The translations under genes and the position numbers were made by a program. Under the pieces are notes generated by a model that searched no databases, was not told where the DNA came from, and worked only from the letters and a program-made list of their open reading frames with translations. A stretch of DNA of 64,000 bases from the NCBI RefSeq assembly GCF_004363045.1, contig NZ_SNYJ01000010.1, positions 62,001-126,000 of the forward strand, written 5' to 3'. This DNA is from Aureibacillus halotolerans (GTDB lineage Bacteria > Bacillota > Bacilli > Bacillales > DSM-28697). Below, in pieces: positions 32,268 through 41,615 of this stretch (the first letter of the stretch is position 1; each line of letters opens with the position of its first letter).

Positions 32268-33614
32268 CTATGAAAGTTTCAGTTGCTCACGAATGCTGTC
32301 GAGCTTTGCTTGCAATTCTTTGTCAGTTTGCAGCAGCGTGGAGATTTTTTCATGGGCATGAATAACGGTTGTATGATCTCTTCCGCCAAATTCCTCGCCA
32401 ATCTTAGGCAATGAAAAATCGGTTAGTTCACGAGACAAAAACATAGCGATTTGTCGAGGGAAAGCGATGGACTTTGTACGCTTCTTTGCTTTAAAATCCT
32501 CGAGTTTAATGTTGTACTCACGACCAATGGTGCTTTGTATATCGTGAATGGTGACCACCTTTGCCTTTTGATTAGGAATAATGCTTTTTAACGCTTCGGC
32601 AGCTAAATTGGCATTAATGTCTGAGTTAATCAGTGAGGAGTAAGCAACGACTCGAATTAAGGCGCCTTCCAGCTCTCGAATATTGGTATCGATCTGATTG
32701 GCAATATACAGCATGACTTCATTTGGAATGTCAAGGCCTTCTGCTTTGGCTTTTTTACGGAGAATGGCAATTCTCGTTTCCAAATCGGGTGGTGTAATGT
32801 CGGTAATCAAGCCCCATTCAAATCGGGAACGCAGGCGATCCTCTAATGTTGGGATCTCCTTTGGCGGCCGATCGCTCGAAATGACAATTTGCTTGCTTTC
32901 TTCATGAAGCGCATTAAAGGTGTGAAAGAATTCTTCCTGAGTCTGTTCTTTGCCTGCCAAAAACTGAATATCATCAATGAGGAGCACGTCAACACTGCGG
33001 TATTTATTGCGGAAATCAACACCACGGTTGTCACGAATGGCATTGATAAACTCATTTGTGAATTTTTCGGTTGAAAGGTATACGACCTTTGCCTGGGGAT
33101 TATGATCTTGAACATAATGACCAATCGCATGCATTAAATGTGTTTTGCCAAGACCTACCCCTCCATAAACAAAAAGAGGATTGTATGCATTGGCAGGTGC
33201 TTCAGCGACGGCTAAGGATGCGGCATGGGCAAAACGGTTACCTGAGCCGATGACAAACGTATCAAATGTGTACTTTGTATTCAACATACTTTGTGGTGTT
33301 TCGTCTGCATTGACCGATGCTTTAACGGCTGGAGCGGTTTTTTGTTCATGTGCCTCGTCCACCTGCACCTTCGGAATAATAAAGCGCACATCTAACGCAT
33401 CTCCAGTAATGTCTTCTACGGTTTGTGACACAAGGCTTGTGTATTTGTCTTCAAGCCAATCTCGCGCAAAGTCATTCGGCACGGTTACGATGAGCGTAGA
33501 TTGTTCCAATTCATACGCTTTCGTTTGCTTGAGCCACGTTTCATAACTTGGCTTGCTTACTTTCTTTTTTATTTCTTCGAGGGTTTTATCCCAAAGCTCT
33601 GTAATGTTTTGCAC
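32268..33614 (-). CDS. dnaA: Chromosomal replication initiator protein DnaA
   Basis: 448 residues from the GTG at 33614 ([18 protein letters not shown]), which has GAAGGAGG 7 nt upstream; B. subtilis DnaA is 446. Domain I runs to about residue 90. An acidic/Ala-rich linker follows, then the AAA+ domain with Walker [11 protein letters not shown], Walker [11 protein letters not shown] and the arginine-finger region LRSRFEWGL. Domain IV carries the DnaA-box signature [15 protein letters not shown]. It binds the box clusters on both sides of its own gene to start replication and autoregulate. Confidence 0.98.
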   Translation of the reverse strand: MQNITELWDKTLEEIKKKVSKPSYETWLKQTKAYELEQSTLIVTVPNDFARDWLEDKYTSLVSQTVEDITGDALDVRFIIPKVQVDEAHEQKTAPAVKASVNADETPQSMLNTKYTFDTFVIGSGNRFAHAASLAVAEAPANAYNPLFVYGGVGLGKTHLMHAIGHYVQDHNPQAKVVYLSTEKFTNEFINAIRDNRGVDFRNKYRSVDVLLIDDIQFLAGKEQTQEEFFHTFNALHEESKQIVISSDRPPKEIPTLEDRLRSRFEWGLITDITPPDLETRIAILRKKAKAEGLDIPNEVMLYIANQIDTNIRELEGALIRVVAYSSLINSDINANLAAEALKSIIPNQKAKVVTIHDIQSTIGREYNIKLEDFKAKKRTKSIAFPRQIAMFLSRELTDFSLPKIGEEFGGRDHTTVIHAHEKISTLLQTDKELQAKLDSIREQLKLS

Positions 33615-33652
33615 CCATACCCCTCCTTCATCGTCTATATGTATAAAGCAAT

Positions 33653-33681
33653 GTATGTTGTACAAAAATTGTACAACATAC
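33653..33681. promoter_or_regulatory. Perfect 29-bp palindrome in the dnaA leader
   Basis: GTATGTTGTACAA, spacer AAA, then TTGTACAACATAC: 13-bp perfect inverted arms ending 39 bp before the dnaA start. It could be an operator with a TTGTACAA half-site or an mRNA hairpin. No T-run follows, so it is not a terminator. No known regulator is assigned. Confidence 0.75.
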
Positions 33682-33782
33682 GCAATCCGTCTCTATGAAG
33701 TTGCATAAAAATACATTCGTCAAAAAACGACGATTTCAATATAGTATACTAGAAAAACAAACATCCCCAAAGAATTGCAGGA

Positions 33783-34070
33783 TGTGGATAACCGAAAACA
33801 CAGGTTCGGGATAAGTAACGACGATCTATCCACAGGGTGTGGAAGATAAAATCGCAACGCCATTTAAAAATAGAGTTAAAACACAAATATGATAACAAAA
33901 AGAAGCGATGTTTGCAATGGATTGTCGAATCTTATCCACAGGCACTACAGGTTGTGGACTTCTTTTATCCACAGGTCTATATGTTGTGGATGGTGTGTGG
34001 GTATGTTGTGGATGGAAAATCTCGAGGCGAAAAAAGCTTCCACAGCCGAATTGAAATGGGCTGTGAATAA
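33783..34070. other. oriC: Upstream DnaA-box cluster (incA/incB-like part of oriC)
   Basis: Perfect boxes: 33783-33791 (reverse), 33932-33940 and 33965-33973 (forward). TTATTCACA lies at 34062-34070 (reverse). One- or two-mismatch boxes lie at 33826-33834, 33985-33993 and 34007-34015. The density matches the box cluster upstream of dnaA in the bipartite Bacillus origin. No protein gene is seen between dnaA and rpmH. Confidence 0.9.
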
Positions 34071-34215
34071 CTCCTGTTCATTTGCAGGTGAAAGAAAGTT
34101 GTTTTTTTCATTCATTCTTGTTGGGATGGGCAGTCAACTGGGTGGACGAGGGTTGTCTACTTTGAAGTGAGCGAAGCTGTCCTTTGAGAAATAAAAGCAA
34201 TTTGCAATGAGCGGA

Positions 34216-34443
34216 TTTCTACACTCTAAATAACACTAGCGACAAAGAAAACACGACGAGGTCTTATCGAATCGATGTTGCACGTGTGCCCTTTAGGGTA
34301 CAGGGGCCGCTTCGTCAAAATACTTCGCTTTCCGCGGGCACGGCTTCAGCTTCCTCGGAAAGCAAGCTTTCCTCCGGGATCTTCAGCTCGCTGTTCCCGC
34401 TGGAGTCTACGTATTTTGACTACGCTGATGTATGTTTCTGCGT
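34216..34443. repeat. Dispersed intergenic repeat, composite copy (short form + inverted long form)
   Basis: The short form reads GACAAAGAAAACACGACGAG through GTGCCCTTTAGGG. It is followed from about 34305 by the long form in opposite sense (CCGCTTCGTCAAAATACTTC ... CCGCTGGAGTCTACGTATTT) and its flank ACGCTGATGTATGTTTCTGC. The arrangement is the same as at 18.8 kb. Confidence 0.82.
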
Positions 34444-34483
34444 TTTTATACATGCCACAACATAAAATGTGACCATCATTAAA

Positions 34484-34587
34484 AGCTGCCACTAGTGATA
34501 CTCCAGCGGTAAAGAAAATAGGATGAGGTATTTTCGAATCGATGTTGCCCTTATACCCTTTAGGATAAAAGCGAGCGTATGGCAGCT
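34484..34587 (+). repeat. Dispersed intergenic repeat, short form bounded by inverted ends
   Basis: It begins AGCTGCCACTAGTGATACTCC-like sequence and ends GCGTATGGCAGCT, so the outer 8 bp (AGCTGCCA/TGGCAGCT) are inverted repeats, as in a small non-autonomous mobile element. The core (GAGGTATTTTCGAATCGATG) matches the other short copies. Confidence 0.75.
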
Positions 34588-34848
34588 AGTATCAAAAGCA
34601 ACGACAACATTGGATTGTAGCTTTACCCAGTGATATTTAAGCTTTCCAGCCAAATAAAAGGTGCGAAAGTTAATATAAAGAGTCTTTGCAAAGGGAGAGA
34701 ATGCTAAAAACAAATGAAGTGAAACCATCGAGTCGTTTGAACAATTGTTGCCAATGGGTGTAGTGCTGCTTACATAAGCTAGATCTGTCCTCATTTTAAA
34801 CCTTCTTTTATAAATGAAGTCTTCATGTGCTCCTAAATAAACCTTCTG

Positions 34849-34877
34849 TTGACTGCTGTCCAGTGATTCTTTATAAT
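34849..34877 (+). promoter_or_regulatory. SigA promoter of rpmH
   Basis: TTGACT, a 17-bp spacer, then a perfect TATAAT, about 50 bp before the rpmH start. It drives the ribosomal protein L34 gene and possibly rnpA by read-through. Confidence 0.88.
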
Positions 34878-34926
34878 TGGTAAGACTGTCTGTGAACAGT
34901 TATGTATTTAGCAGGAGGTGTAGCAA

Positions 34927-35061
34927 GTGAAACGCACGTATCAACCAAACCGTCGTAAGCGGAGTAAAGTACACGGTTTTCGTAGCCGTATGAGCTCTAG
35001 CAATGGTCGTAAAATTTTGGCAAGACGTCGCCGTAAAGGAAGAAAAGTCTTGTCTGCCTAG
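34927..35061 (+). CDS. rpmH: 50S ribosomal protein L34
   Basis: 44 residues ([20 protein letters not shown]...), starting at a GTG with AGGAGGTG at ideal spacing. The L34 sequence is essentially canonical, rich in Arg/Lys. It is a late-assembling protein of the large subunit near 23S rRNA. Position next to rnpA and the origin is universal in Bacillaceae. A terminator follows at once. Confidence 0.98.
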   Translation: MKRTYQPNRRKRSKVHGFRSRMSSSNGRKILARRRRKGRKVLSA

Positions 35062-35090
35062 ACCACTGAAGGTGTCAGTGGTCTTTTTTT
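35061..35090 (+). terminator. Rho-independent terminator of rpmH
   Basis: GACCACTGA pairs with TCAGTGGTC and is followed by a run of T. Partial read-through would feed rnpA. Confidence 0.9.
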
Positions 35091-35147
35091 CAACGTTTTC
35101 TATAGGAAAACACAGAAGCAAGTATTGGACGGGTTGGTGAATGTAAG

Positions 35148-35492
35148 TTGGAGAATAAACACCGATTAAAGAAAAACAAAGATTTTCAGAGCGTGTTTAA
35201 GGATGGTCGATCCACCGCCAATCGCCAGCTCGTCGTCTATGTGAAGGATAAACCCGGACAAGCCGATTTTCGTGTAGGCTTTTCCGTTTCTAAAAAAATC
35301 GGAACCGCTGTCAAACGGAACTACATTAAACGCTGCTTAAAAGAAGCCATTCGTCATCTCGATAAGGATCTCGGCGAAAAGGACCTTATCGTGATTGCAC
35401 GGAAGCCTGTTTGTAGCATGGATTGTGCCGAAATTGACAAGAGTTTACGTCATGTTCTAAAAAAAGCAGGATTTTCACGGGAGAAAAGCTAA
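35148..35492 (+). CDS. rnpA: Ribonuclease P protein component
   Basis: 114 residues. It is the protein cofactor of RNase P, which trims tRNA 5' leaders. The aromatic/basic RNA-binding face (ENKHRLKKNKDFQSVFKDGRS) and the conserved helix KRNYIKRCLKEA, the RNR-type motif, are present. The start is a TTG at 35148 with only a weak GGTGA upstream; no in-frame ATG exists nearby. The weak start fits the low RnpA need relative to the strongly expressed rpmH. Confidence 0.93.
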   Translation: MENKHRLKKNKDFQSVFKDGRSTANRQLVVYVKDKPGQADFRVGFSVSKKIGTAVKRNYIKRCLKEAIRHLDKDLGEKDLIVIARKPVCSMDCAEIDKSLRHVLKKAGFSREKS

Positions 35493-35607
35493 ACTATCCC
35501 TACAATCATATGAATAAAGAGCCTAAAATAGACAAAGCCACAAAAACAACTTCAGAATATTGTTATCATCGGTTCTTAAAAGAACTTGTCTACTATTATC
35601 AATTAAC

Positions 35608-35781
35608 GAGCACCGGACAAGGCAAAGCAACGAAAAAAGCGAGCGTTTCTCATAAGCCGTAGGCGCAATGAAAACGCTTGTCTTTCGAGGCGCACAGCCT
35701 TGGGAGGCGCGGAGTTGCCACAAGGGCAATGAGCACCGGACAAGGCAAAGCAACGAAGAAAGCGAGCGTTTCTCATAAGCC
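35608..35781 (+). repeat. Pair of 51-bp direct repeats between rnpA and spoIIIJ
   Basis: GAGCACCGGACAAGGCAAAG and onward to CGTTTCTCATAAGCC occurs at 35608-35658 and again at 35731-35781 with one base difference. The offset is 123 bp and the intervening 72 bp are unrelated. No gene is apparent in the 327-bp gap; the second copy ends 38 bp before the spoIIIJ start. Confidence 0.85.
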
Positions 35782-35819
35782 TGATTTGACAACCTATGAA
35801 TGGTTAGGAGGATGCATTT

Positions 35820-36608
35820 TTGAAGAAACACAACCGCTGGGGCGTATCAGCGCTTCTGATCGGCGTCATGCTCGTACTTTCGGGTTGTACCGAAATTAAC
35901 CAGCCCATAAACGCTGATAGTCAGGGAATTTGGAATGAGTATTTCGTTTATCCACTATCCTGGCTTATCACGGAAATAGCAGTATTCTTTAGTGAGAACT
36001 ATGGATTAGCGATTATCCTCGTCACACTACTGATTCGACTTGTTTTGTTGCCATTGTTTATTAAGCAAACGAGAAGCTCCAAAGCAATGCAGGAGATTCA
36101 GCCTGAGCTGAAGGAATTGAGAGAGAAATACAAATCAAAGGATCAAAAAACACAGCAGCAGCTTCAACAGGAAACGATGAAGTTGTTCCAAGAACGGAAA
36201 GTAAATCCGTTAGCTGGGTGTTTACCAGTCGTCATTCAGATGCCAATTTTGCTCGCGTTTTATCACGCGATTATGCGGACAGGCGAGATTGAAAATCATA
36301 ATTTCCTTTGGTTTGATCTCGGCGCTTCTGATCCATATTTTATATTGCCGATTATCGCAGGTGTGACCACATTCCTTCAGCAGAAGCTAATGATGGCAGG
36401 CGCCGCACAGCAAAACCCGCAAATGGTTATGCTCATGTGGATTATGCCGATTATGATCGTTGTGTTCGCTATTTATTTCCCGGCCGCACTTGCTTTGTAC
36501 TGGGTAACAGGGAACATCTTCATGATCATCCAAACGTATTTCGTTAAAGGACCAAGCAAAAAGAATAAAGATGAAGAGCCTGCGAAGGCAGGAGGCGCGA
36601 AAAAGTGA
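35820..36608 (+). CDS. spoIIIJ: Membrane protein insertase YidC/SpoIIIJ
   Basis: 262 residues. It is a lipoprotein signal (GVMLVLSGC) followed by the five-helix YidC/Oxa1 insertase: [28 protein letters not shown] with the functional hydrophilic-groove Arg, then [18 protein letters not shown], and two C-terminal helices ending in a basic tail. It inserts membrane proteins co-translationally and in B. subtilis SpoIIIJ is needed for forespore sigma-G activity. The start is a TTG at 35820 after AGGAGG. It overlaps jag by 4 bp. Confidence 0.96.
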   Translation: MKKHNRWGVSALLIGVMLVLSGCTEINQPINADSQGIWNEYFVYPLSWLITEIAVFFSENYGLAIILVTLLIRLVLLPLFIKQTRSSKAMQEIQPELKELREKYKSKDQKTQQQLQQETMKLFQERKVNPLAGCLPVVIQMPILLAFYHAIMRTGEIENHNFLWFDLGASDPYFILPIIAGVTTFLQQKLMMAGAAQQNPQMVMLMWIMPIMIVVFAIYFPAALALYWVTGNIFMIIQTYFVKGPSKKNKDEEPAKAGGAKK

Positions 36609-37324
36609 GCAAAAAGGTCACGGTGAAAGATCAAACCGTTGATGTTGCAGTCGCATCTGCATTAAAACAGCTTGAAGCCACCCGAGACCAAGTGCACATC
36701 GACGTCATTCAGGAAGAACGTAAAGGTTTTCTAGGCTTTTTCTCACGCCAGGCCATTGTTGCCGTTTCACTTAAGGACGAGCAGCCATCCGAGGATCTCA
36801 TCCAAGAGGCAGAGCCAGCGAACGAGTTTGAAGTCGATAAGGACGAGCATGTGGATCCTATTATGGCAACGCAAGAATACTTGCAAACGATCATCGATGA
36901 GATGGGAATTGAAGCTACGGTAGGGGTTGAATCCAAGAAAGATCGTGATGTATGGTTTGATATCCACGGTGAGCAGTTGGCGATGGTGATTGGGAAGCGC
37001 GGTCAAACGCTAAATGCGCTCCAGCAGCTTGCACAGCTTGTCATTAATCAAGTGACAAAGAAATATTACGTCGTCATGGTTGATGCAGAAGGCTATCGAG
37101 GCAGGCGGAAGGAAACATTGGAGCAACTTGCCATTCGCATGGCGTATAAAGCGAAAACGAGTGGTACGCCTGTGCAGCTTGAACCGATGCCGTCCTTCGA
37201 ACGAAAAATCATCCATCATATCCTGCAGCGCTATAAGGGTGTTAATACAGAGTCGCGTGGCAATGAACCTCACCGTCATGTTCGAATTACACCGAGAACG
37301 AATGCATCCGTGCCAAACAAGTAA
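36605..37324 (+). CDS. jag: RNA-binding protein Jag (KhpB/EloR)
   Basis: 239 residues. The order is an N-terminal Jag domain (residues 1-55, with the [15 protein letters not shown] turn), an acidic linker, a KH domain with the GxxG loop in [16 protein letters not shown], and a C-terminal R3H domain ([15 protein letters not shown] followed by the basic segment). Jag/KhpB binds RNA and affects cell elongation and sporulation in Firmicutes. Its GTG start overlaps the spoIIIJ stop (GTGA), giving translational coupling. Confidence 0.95.
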   Translation: MSKKVTVKDQTVDVAVASALKQLEATRDQVHIDVIQEERKGFLGFFSRQAIVAVSLKDEQPSEDLIQEAEPANEFEVDKDEHVDPIMATQEYLQTIIDEMGIEATVGVESKKDRDVWFDIHGEQLAMVIGKRGQTLNALQQLAQLVINQVTKKYYVVMVDAEGYRGRRKETLEQLAIRMAYKAKTSGTPVQLEPMPSFERKIIHHILQRYKGVNTESRGNEPHRHVRITPRTNASVPNK

Positions 37325-37338
37325 CGTATAAAATGCAA

Positions 37339-37366
37339 AACCGTCCACCGTATGGGCGGTTTTTTT
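37339..37366 (+). terminator. Rho-independent terminator of spoIIIJ-jag
   Basis: ACCGTCCA pairs with TGGGCGGT, followed by seven T. It ends the two-gene operon before mnmE. Confidence 0.9.
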
Positions 37367-37426
37367 GTGTGGTTTTCCGCCAACGGGCAGCTAGCGTTTT
37401 GCGTGCCCTTCACTTGCGATGGGGCT

Positions 37427-37485
37427 TGTGGATAAGTTAAACTAACGGTATACTTGTAAATTGTGCGTTATCCACAGTGGATAAC
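37427..37485. other. DnaA boxes upstream of mnmE
   Basis: Perfect boxes TGTGGATAA (37427-37435) and TTATCCACA (37468-37476). The second sits in a 19-bp palindrome GTTATCCAC-A-GTGGATAAC (37467-37485). The sites lie 28-86 bp before the mnmE start, where promoter elements are expected, and about 3.4 kb from the upstream origin cluster. Confidence 0.75.
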
Positions 37486-37512
37486 TCTGAACGGTATAAG
37501 GAGGTGGGAGAC

Positions 37513-38892
37513 GTGGAGAATGAGACAATTGCAGCCATATCCACACCAATGGGCGAAGGGGCCATTGGCATTGTCAGACTTAGTGGACCGAAAGCAATTT
37601 CGATTGCAGATACTGTGTATCGAGGTGCAACCCCTCTAGCGTCGGTTGCTAGTCATACAATTCATTACGGCAAAATCATTGACGCCAAAACAGAACAGCG
37701 ACTGGAAGAAGTCATGGTGTCCGTAATGAAGGCACCAAAAACGTTTACGAAAGAGGATGTTGTCGAGGTTAATTGCCATGGTGGCGTTGTTTCCATTCAA
37801 CGAATCCTGCAGCTATTATTGAGACAAGGAGCACGACTTGCAGAGCCTGGTGAGTTTACAAAACGAGCTTTTCTTAATGGTCGAATCGACTTATCTCAGG
37901 CTGAAGCGGTCATGGATCTGATACGTGCGAAAACCGATCAGGCGATGACAAGTGCGATGCATCAAGTGGAAGGGCGACTAGCCAACGCGATTGAGACATT
38001 GCGTCAGCAAGTGCTTGAAGCGTTGGCGCAGGTCGAGGTGAACATCGACTATCCGGAGTATGATGATGTCGAGGAAATGACACAGCAAACGCTTGTGACC
38101 TATGCGTCTCAAGTGCGTACGTCCATTGATGCCCTGTTAACGACAGCCTCACAAGGCAAAATTTTAAGAGAAGGTTTGCACACCGCAATCATTGGTCGTC
38201 CAAATGTGGGCAAGTCCTCGCTATTGAATAGCCTTGCCCATGATACTCGTGCCATTGTCACGGAAGTTCCAGGCACCACACGTGACGTCATCGAGGAATA
38301 TGTCAATGTACGCGGGGTTCCACTCAAGCTCATTGATACAGCGGGAATTCGTGAAACGGAGGACATTGTTGAACGTATTGGTGTCGAACGGTCTCGAAAG
38401 GTTTTGCAGGAAGCAGAGCTCATTTTGCTTGTGATTAATCAAAACGAACCGCTTACTGATGAAGAAGAACGATTGTTTGAAGCAACCAAAGAGTTCAATG
38501 TGATCGTGATTTTAAATAAAACGGACTTGCCCATAAATGCGGACCGTGAGAGAATCGAGCTACTGGCTAAAGGACGCCCGATTGTCGCAACCTCACTTTT
38601 AAACGAGGAAGGTTTGGAAGCATTGGAGCAGGCGATCGCCTCTCTCTTTTTTGAGAGTGGGGTAGAGAGCGGTGATTCGACTTATGTGTCGAATTCCCGT
38701 CATATCGCACTGCTTCATGAGGCTCGGCAAGCAGTTGAGGATGTCATTCAAGGCGTAGAGAGTGGAATGCCCGTGGACATCGTGCAAATTGATATGCAAA
38801 AGGCATGGGAGCTACTGGGAGAAATCACAGGCGATACAGTCGGTGAATCGCTTATTGATCAGTTGTTTTCTCAATTTTGCCTTGGAAAATAA
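37513..38892 (+). CDS. mnmE: tRNA modification GTPase MnmE (TrmE)
   Basis: 459 residues from the GTG at 37513, which has AGGAGG 8 nt upstream and gives the family N-terminus [19 protein letters not shown]. With MnmG it installs the cmnm5 group on wobble uridine 34. The N-terminal formyl-THF-binding domain runs to about 118. The helical domain encloses the G domain with [24 protein letters not shown] and NKTDL. The C-terminal FCLGK contains the conserved Cys. mnmG follows 35 bp later. Regulation by the two DnaA boxes upstream is possible but untested. Confidence 0.97.
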   Translation: MENETIAAISTPMGEGAIGIVRLSGPKAISIADTVYRGATPLASVASHTIHYGKIIDAKTEQRLEEVMVSVMKAPKTFTKEDVVEVNCHGGVVSIQRILQLLLRQGARLAEPGEFTKRAFLNGRIDLSQAEAVMDLIRAKTDQAMTSAMHQVEGRLANAIETLRQQVLEALAQVEVNIDYPEYDDVEEMTQQTLVTYASQVRTSIDALLTTASQGKILREGLHTAIIGRPNVGKSSLLNSLAHDTRAIVTEVPGTTRDVIEEYVNVRGVPLKLIDTAGIRETEDIVERIGVERSRKVLQEAELILLVINQNEPLTDEEERLFEATKEFNVIVILNKTDLPINADRERIELLAKGRPIVATSLLNEEGLEALEQAIASLFFESGVESGDSTYVSNSRHIALLHEARQAVEDVIQGVESGMPVDIVQIDMQKAWELLGEITGDTVGESLIDQLFSQFCLGK

Positions 38893-38927
38893 ACGAGAAA
38901 TGACGATAAATAAAGGAGGACGTTGAC

Positions 38928-40817
38928 ATGTCATATGAAGGCGGACATTATGATGTCATTGTGATAGGCGCTGGCCACGCAGGCGTGGAAGCAGGGCTAG
39001 CCGCTGCAAGAATGGGCGCCAAAACACTGATGCTAACCTTAAATCTCGATATGGTCGCATTTATGCCGTGCAATCCTTCGATTGGTGGACCGGCAAAGGG
39101 GATTGTTGTTCGGGAAATTGATGCCCTTGGCGGAGAAATGGCGAAAACGATTGATAAAACGTATATTCAAATGCGAATGCTCAACACACGTAAAGGACCT
39201 GCTGTAAGGGCGTTGCGTGCACAAGCAGATAAGTTTAGCTATCAGCATGAAATGAAAAAAACACTCGAAAATGAGCCAAACTTAACGTTGCGGCAAGGCA
39301 TGGTTGAGGAGCTGTTGATTGAGGACGGGGAATGCAAAGGGGTTCTGACACAAACGGGTGCCACCTACACCGCTTCGTCCACCGTGATTACGACTGGAAC
39401 GTTTTTGCGCGGTGAAATTATTCTTGGGTCACTAAAATATTCGAGTGGACCAAACAATCAGCAACCGTCCATCAAGCTGTCTGAGCATCTGGAGCGTCTT
39501 GGGTTTGATCTCGTCAGATTTAAAACAGGGACGCCACCAAGAGTCAATGGGCACACCATTGATTATTCCAAAACGGAAGAACAGCCGGGGGACGAAGAGT
39601 TACGAGCATTTTCTTACGATACGGTAGACTTCATTACCAATCAGATTCCATGCTGGCTCACCTACACGTCGGAAAGAACGCATCAAATCATTGACGAAAA
39701 CTTACATCTTTCGCCAATGTATTCTGGTATGATTAAAGGGACAGGTCCGAGGTATTGTCCGTCAATTGAAGACAAAATTGTTCGGTTTAACGACAAGCCA
39801 CGGCATCAAATTTTCCTTGAGCCTGAAGGACGTAATACAAACGAGGTTTATGTACAGGGGCTTTCTACAAGCTTGCCAGAGCATGTCCAACGTGACATGC
39901 TGAAGACAATTGGCGGGTTGGAAAACGTGGAAATGATGCGCCCAGGATATGCCATTGAGTACGATGCGATTGTGCCTACTCAATTGTGGCCGACGCTTGA
40001 AACGAAAAAAATTGCCTGTTTGTTTACAGCTGGTCAAATCAATGGCACATCAGGCTATGAGGAAGCCGCTGGACAAGGCATTATGGCAGGAATTAACGCG
40101 GGTCGGAAGGCTTTAGGACGTGACCCTGTTATTCTCGATCGTGCACAGGCCTACATTGGCGTTTTGATTGACGATCTTGTCACAAAAGGAACGAATGAGC
40201 CTTACCGTTTGCTGACATCAAGAGCTGAATATCGCTTGCTGCTTCGTCATGACAATGCCGATTTGCGTTTAACGGAGTTAGGGTATGAGCTCGGCATGAT
40301 TTCTGACGAGCGGTATGAAGGATTTACGCAAAAAAGAGAAGCGGTCGAACGCGAGAAAAAACGATTGTATCAACGTATCCTTAAGCCTACCGAAGAGCTT
40401 CAGGAGCTCGTTCAAACATTGGGCGGCAGCCCTTTGAAGGATGGCGTTCGGGCGTCAGATTTTCTAAAGCGTCCGGAAGTTCACTACGCGCATATCGAAG
40501 CAGTAGCACCCGCTGAAGAGCCTGTACTAGCCGATGTCGCGGAACAGGTTGAGATTCAAATTAAATATGAAGGTTATATTGAGAAATCAATGCAACAAGT
40601 TGAAAAAATGAAAAAGATGGACCTGAAAAAGGTTCCTTTGGATATTGACTATGCGGCCATTAAAGGGCTAGCGAATGAAGCAAAGCAAAAGCTCCAAGAG
40701 GTACGACCGTTGTCTGTTGGTCAGGCATCCCGCATTTCAGGCGTTAACCCAGCAGACGTATCGATTTTGCTCGTCTATCTCGAGCAAGGTCGTATCGCAA
40801 AGGTGTCCAATCAGTAG
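38928..40817 (+). CDS. mnmG: tRNA uridine-34 carboxymethylaminomethyl-modifying enzyme MnmG (GidA)
   Basis: 629 residues. It is an FAD/NADH enzyme that acts with MnmE on tRNA wobble uridines. The FAD-binding motif is [19 protein letters not shown] and the invariant Cys segment is [13 protein letters not shown]. The MnmG signature [15 protein letters not shown] and a second Cys-containing stretch are present, and the C-terminal helical domain docks MnmE. AAAGGAGG precedes the ATG. Overlap with its neighbours is nil, but spacing indicates an operon with mnmE and rsmG. Confidence 0.97.
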   Translation: MSYEGGHYDVIVIGAGHAGVEAGLAAARMGAKTLMLTLNLDMVAFMPCNPSIGGPAKGIVVREIDALGGEMAKTIDKTYIQMRMLNTRKGPAVRALRAQADKFSYQHEMKKTLENEPNLTLRQGMVEELLIEDGECKGVLTQTGATYTASSTVITTGTFLRGEIILGSLKYSSGPNNQQPSIKLSEHLERLGFDLVRFKTGTPPRVNGHTIDYSKTEEQPGDEELRAFSYDTVDFITNQIPCWLTYTSERTHQIIDENLHLSPMYSGMIKGTGPRYCPSIEDKIVRFNDKPRHQIFLEPEGRNTNEVYVQGLSTSLPEHVQRDMLKTIGGLENVEMMRPGYAIEYDAIVPTQLWPTLETKKIACLFTAGQINGTSGYEEAAGQGIMAGINAGRKALGRDPVILDRAQAYIGVLIDDLVTKGTNEPYRLLTSRAEYRLLLRHDNADLRLTELGYELGMISDERYEGFTQKREAVEREKKRLYQRILKPTEELQELVQTLGGSPLKDGVRASDFLKRPEVHYAHIEAVAPAEEPVLADVAEQVEIQIKYEGYIEKSMQQVEKMKKMDLKKVPLDIDYAAIKGLANEAKQKLQEVRPLSVGQASRISGVNPADVSILLVYLEQGRIAKVSNQ

Positions 40818-40835
40818 TAAAGAAAGGGTCATCAC

Positions 40836-41552
40836 ATGACAGGCGAAACTTTTGAACGGCTGGTCGGAGAGATGGGCATCCGCCTTACCTCCGAACAGCT
40901 GCAGCAATTCCAACACTATTATGCCATTCTTGTTGAATGGAATGAGGTCATGAACTTGACATCCATCACTGAAGAGGGTGAGGTGTACGAGAAGCATTTC
41001 TATGATTCGTTAACGCCAACTCAATTCATTGATTTCTCCAAGGTGACTTCCATTTGTGATGTCGGCTCAGGCGCAGGTTTTCCTGGCATCCCATTAAAAA
41101 TATGTTTCCCGCATCTGCAATTAACGATTGTAGATTCATTGCAAAAACGCATTGGATTTCTAAACCATCTATCGGTACAGCTTGGGTTGAACAATGTGGC
41201 GCTCTATCATGATAGAGCTGAGTTTTTCGGACGAAAAGAAGGCATTCGAGAGTCGTTTGATGTCGTCACATCACGAGCTGTCGCTCGCATGTCGGTGCTT
41301 TCCGAGTTTTGTCTTCCTCTTGTGAAAAAAGGAGGCACGTTTATGGCTTTAAAAGGATCTCGAGCGAACGATGAGCTCACTGAAGGCCAGGCGGCTATTC
41401 ACCTTCTTGGTGGTGAGTTAGAGGACATCCACACGCTTGAACTGCCAATAGAGAAAAGTGTTCGAACCATTGTGACCGTCAAGAAAAAGCGTCTGACGCC
41501 AAAAAAATATCCCAGAAAAGCTGGCCTTCCCAACAGATCTCCGTTATCGTAA
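40836..41552 (+). CDS. rsmG: 16S rRNA (guanine527-N7)-methyltransferase RsmG (GidB)
   Basis: 238 residues. It methylates G527 of 16S rRNA using S-adenosylmethionine; loss gives low-level streptomycin resistance in bacteria. The SAM-binding motif I is [16 protein letters not shown], followed by [13 protein letters not shown] and the VTSRAVARM motif. The C-terminal basic tail ([19 protein letters not shown]) is typical. It starts 18 bp after mnmG. Confidence 0.96.
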   Translation: MTGETFERLVGEMGIRLTSEQLQQFQHYYAILVEWNEVMNLTSITEEGEVYEKHFYDSLTPTQFIDFSKVTSICDVGSGAGFPGIPLKICFPHLQLTIVDSLQKRIGFLNHLSVQLGLNNVALYHDRAEFFGRKEGIRESFDVVTSRAVARMSVLSEFCLPLVKKGGTFMALKGSRANDELTEGQAAIHLLGGELEDIHTLELPIEKSVRTIVTVKKKRLTPKKYPRKAGLPNRSPLS

Positions 41553-41553
41553 G

Positions 41554-41569
41554 CGTTTCACGTGAAACA
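41554..41569. other. parS: parS site between rsmG and noc
   Basis: CGTTTCACGTGAAACA matches the Bacillus parS consensus at 15 of 16 positions and contains the 14-bp palindrome GTTTCACGTGAAAC. Spo0J (encoded 2 kb downstream) should nucleate here. It lies about 7-9 kb from oriC, as expected for origin-proximal parS. Confidence 0.88.
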
Positions 41570-41615
41570 TGGGACAGGAAGTAAGATGGGGGAGTTTTTA
41601 CGAGGTGGTGAGGAA

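Noticed and set aside
33837-34170. Two plus-strand frames of 77 and 93 codons upstream of dnaA
   Set aside because: They translate the DnaA-box cluster (repeated WSTDSS-like box readings) and have no ribosome site.
34492-34794. 100-codon minus-strand frame between oriC repeats and rpmH
   Set aside because: It overlaps a dispersed repeat copy, has no ribosome site and no recognisable family.
35523-35831. 102-codon minus-strand frame with internal repeated YEKRSL...SLLCLVRCS
   Set aside because: The amino-acid repeat is just the 51-bp direct repeat read in one frame; it opposes spoIIIJ and lacks a start signal.
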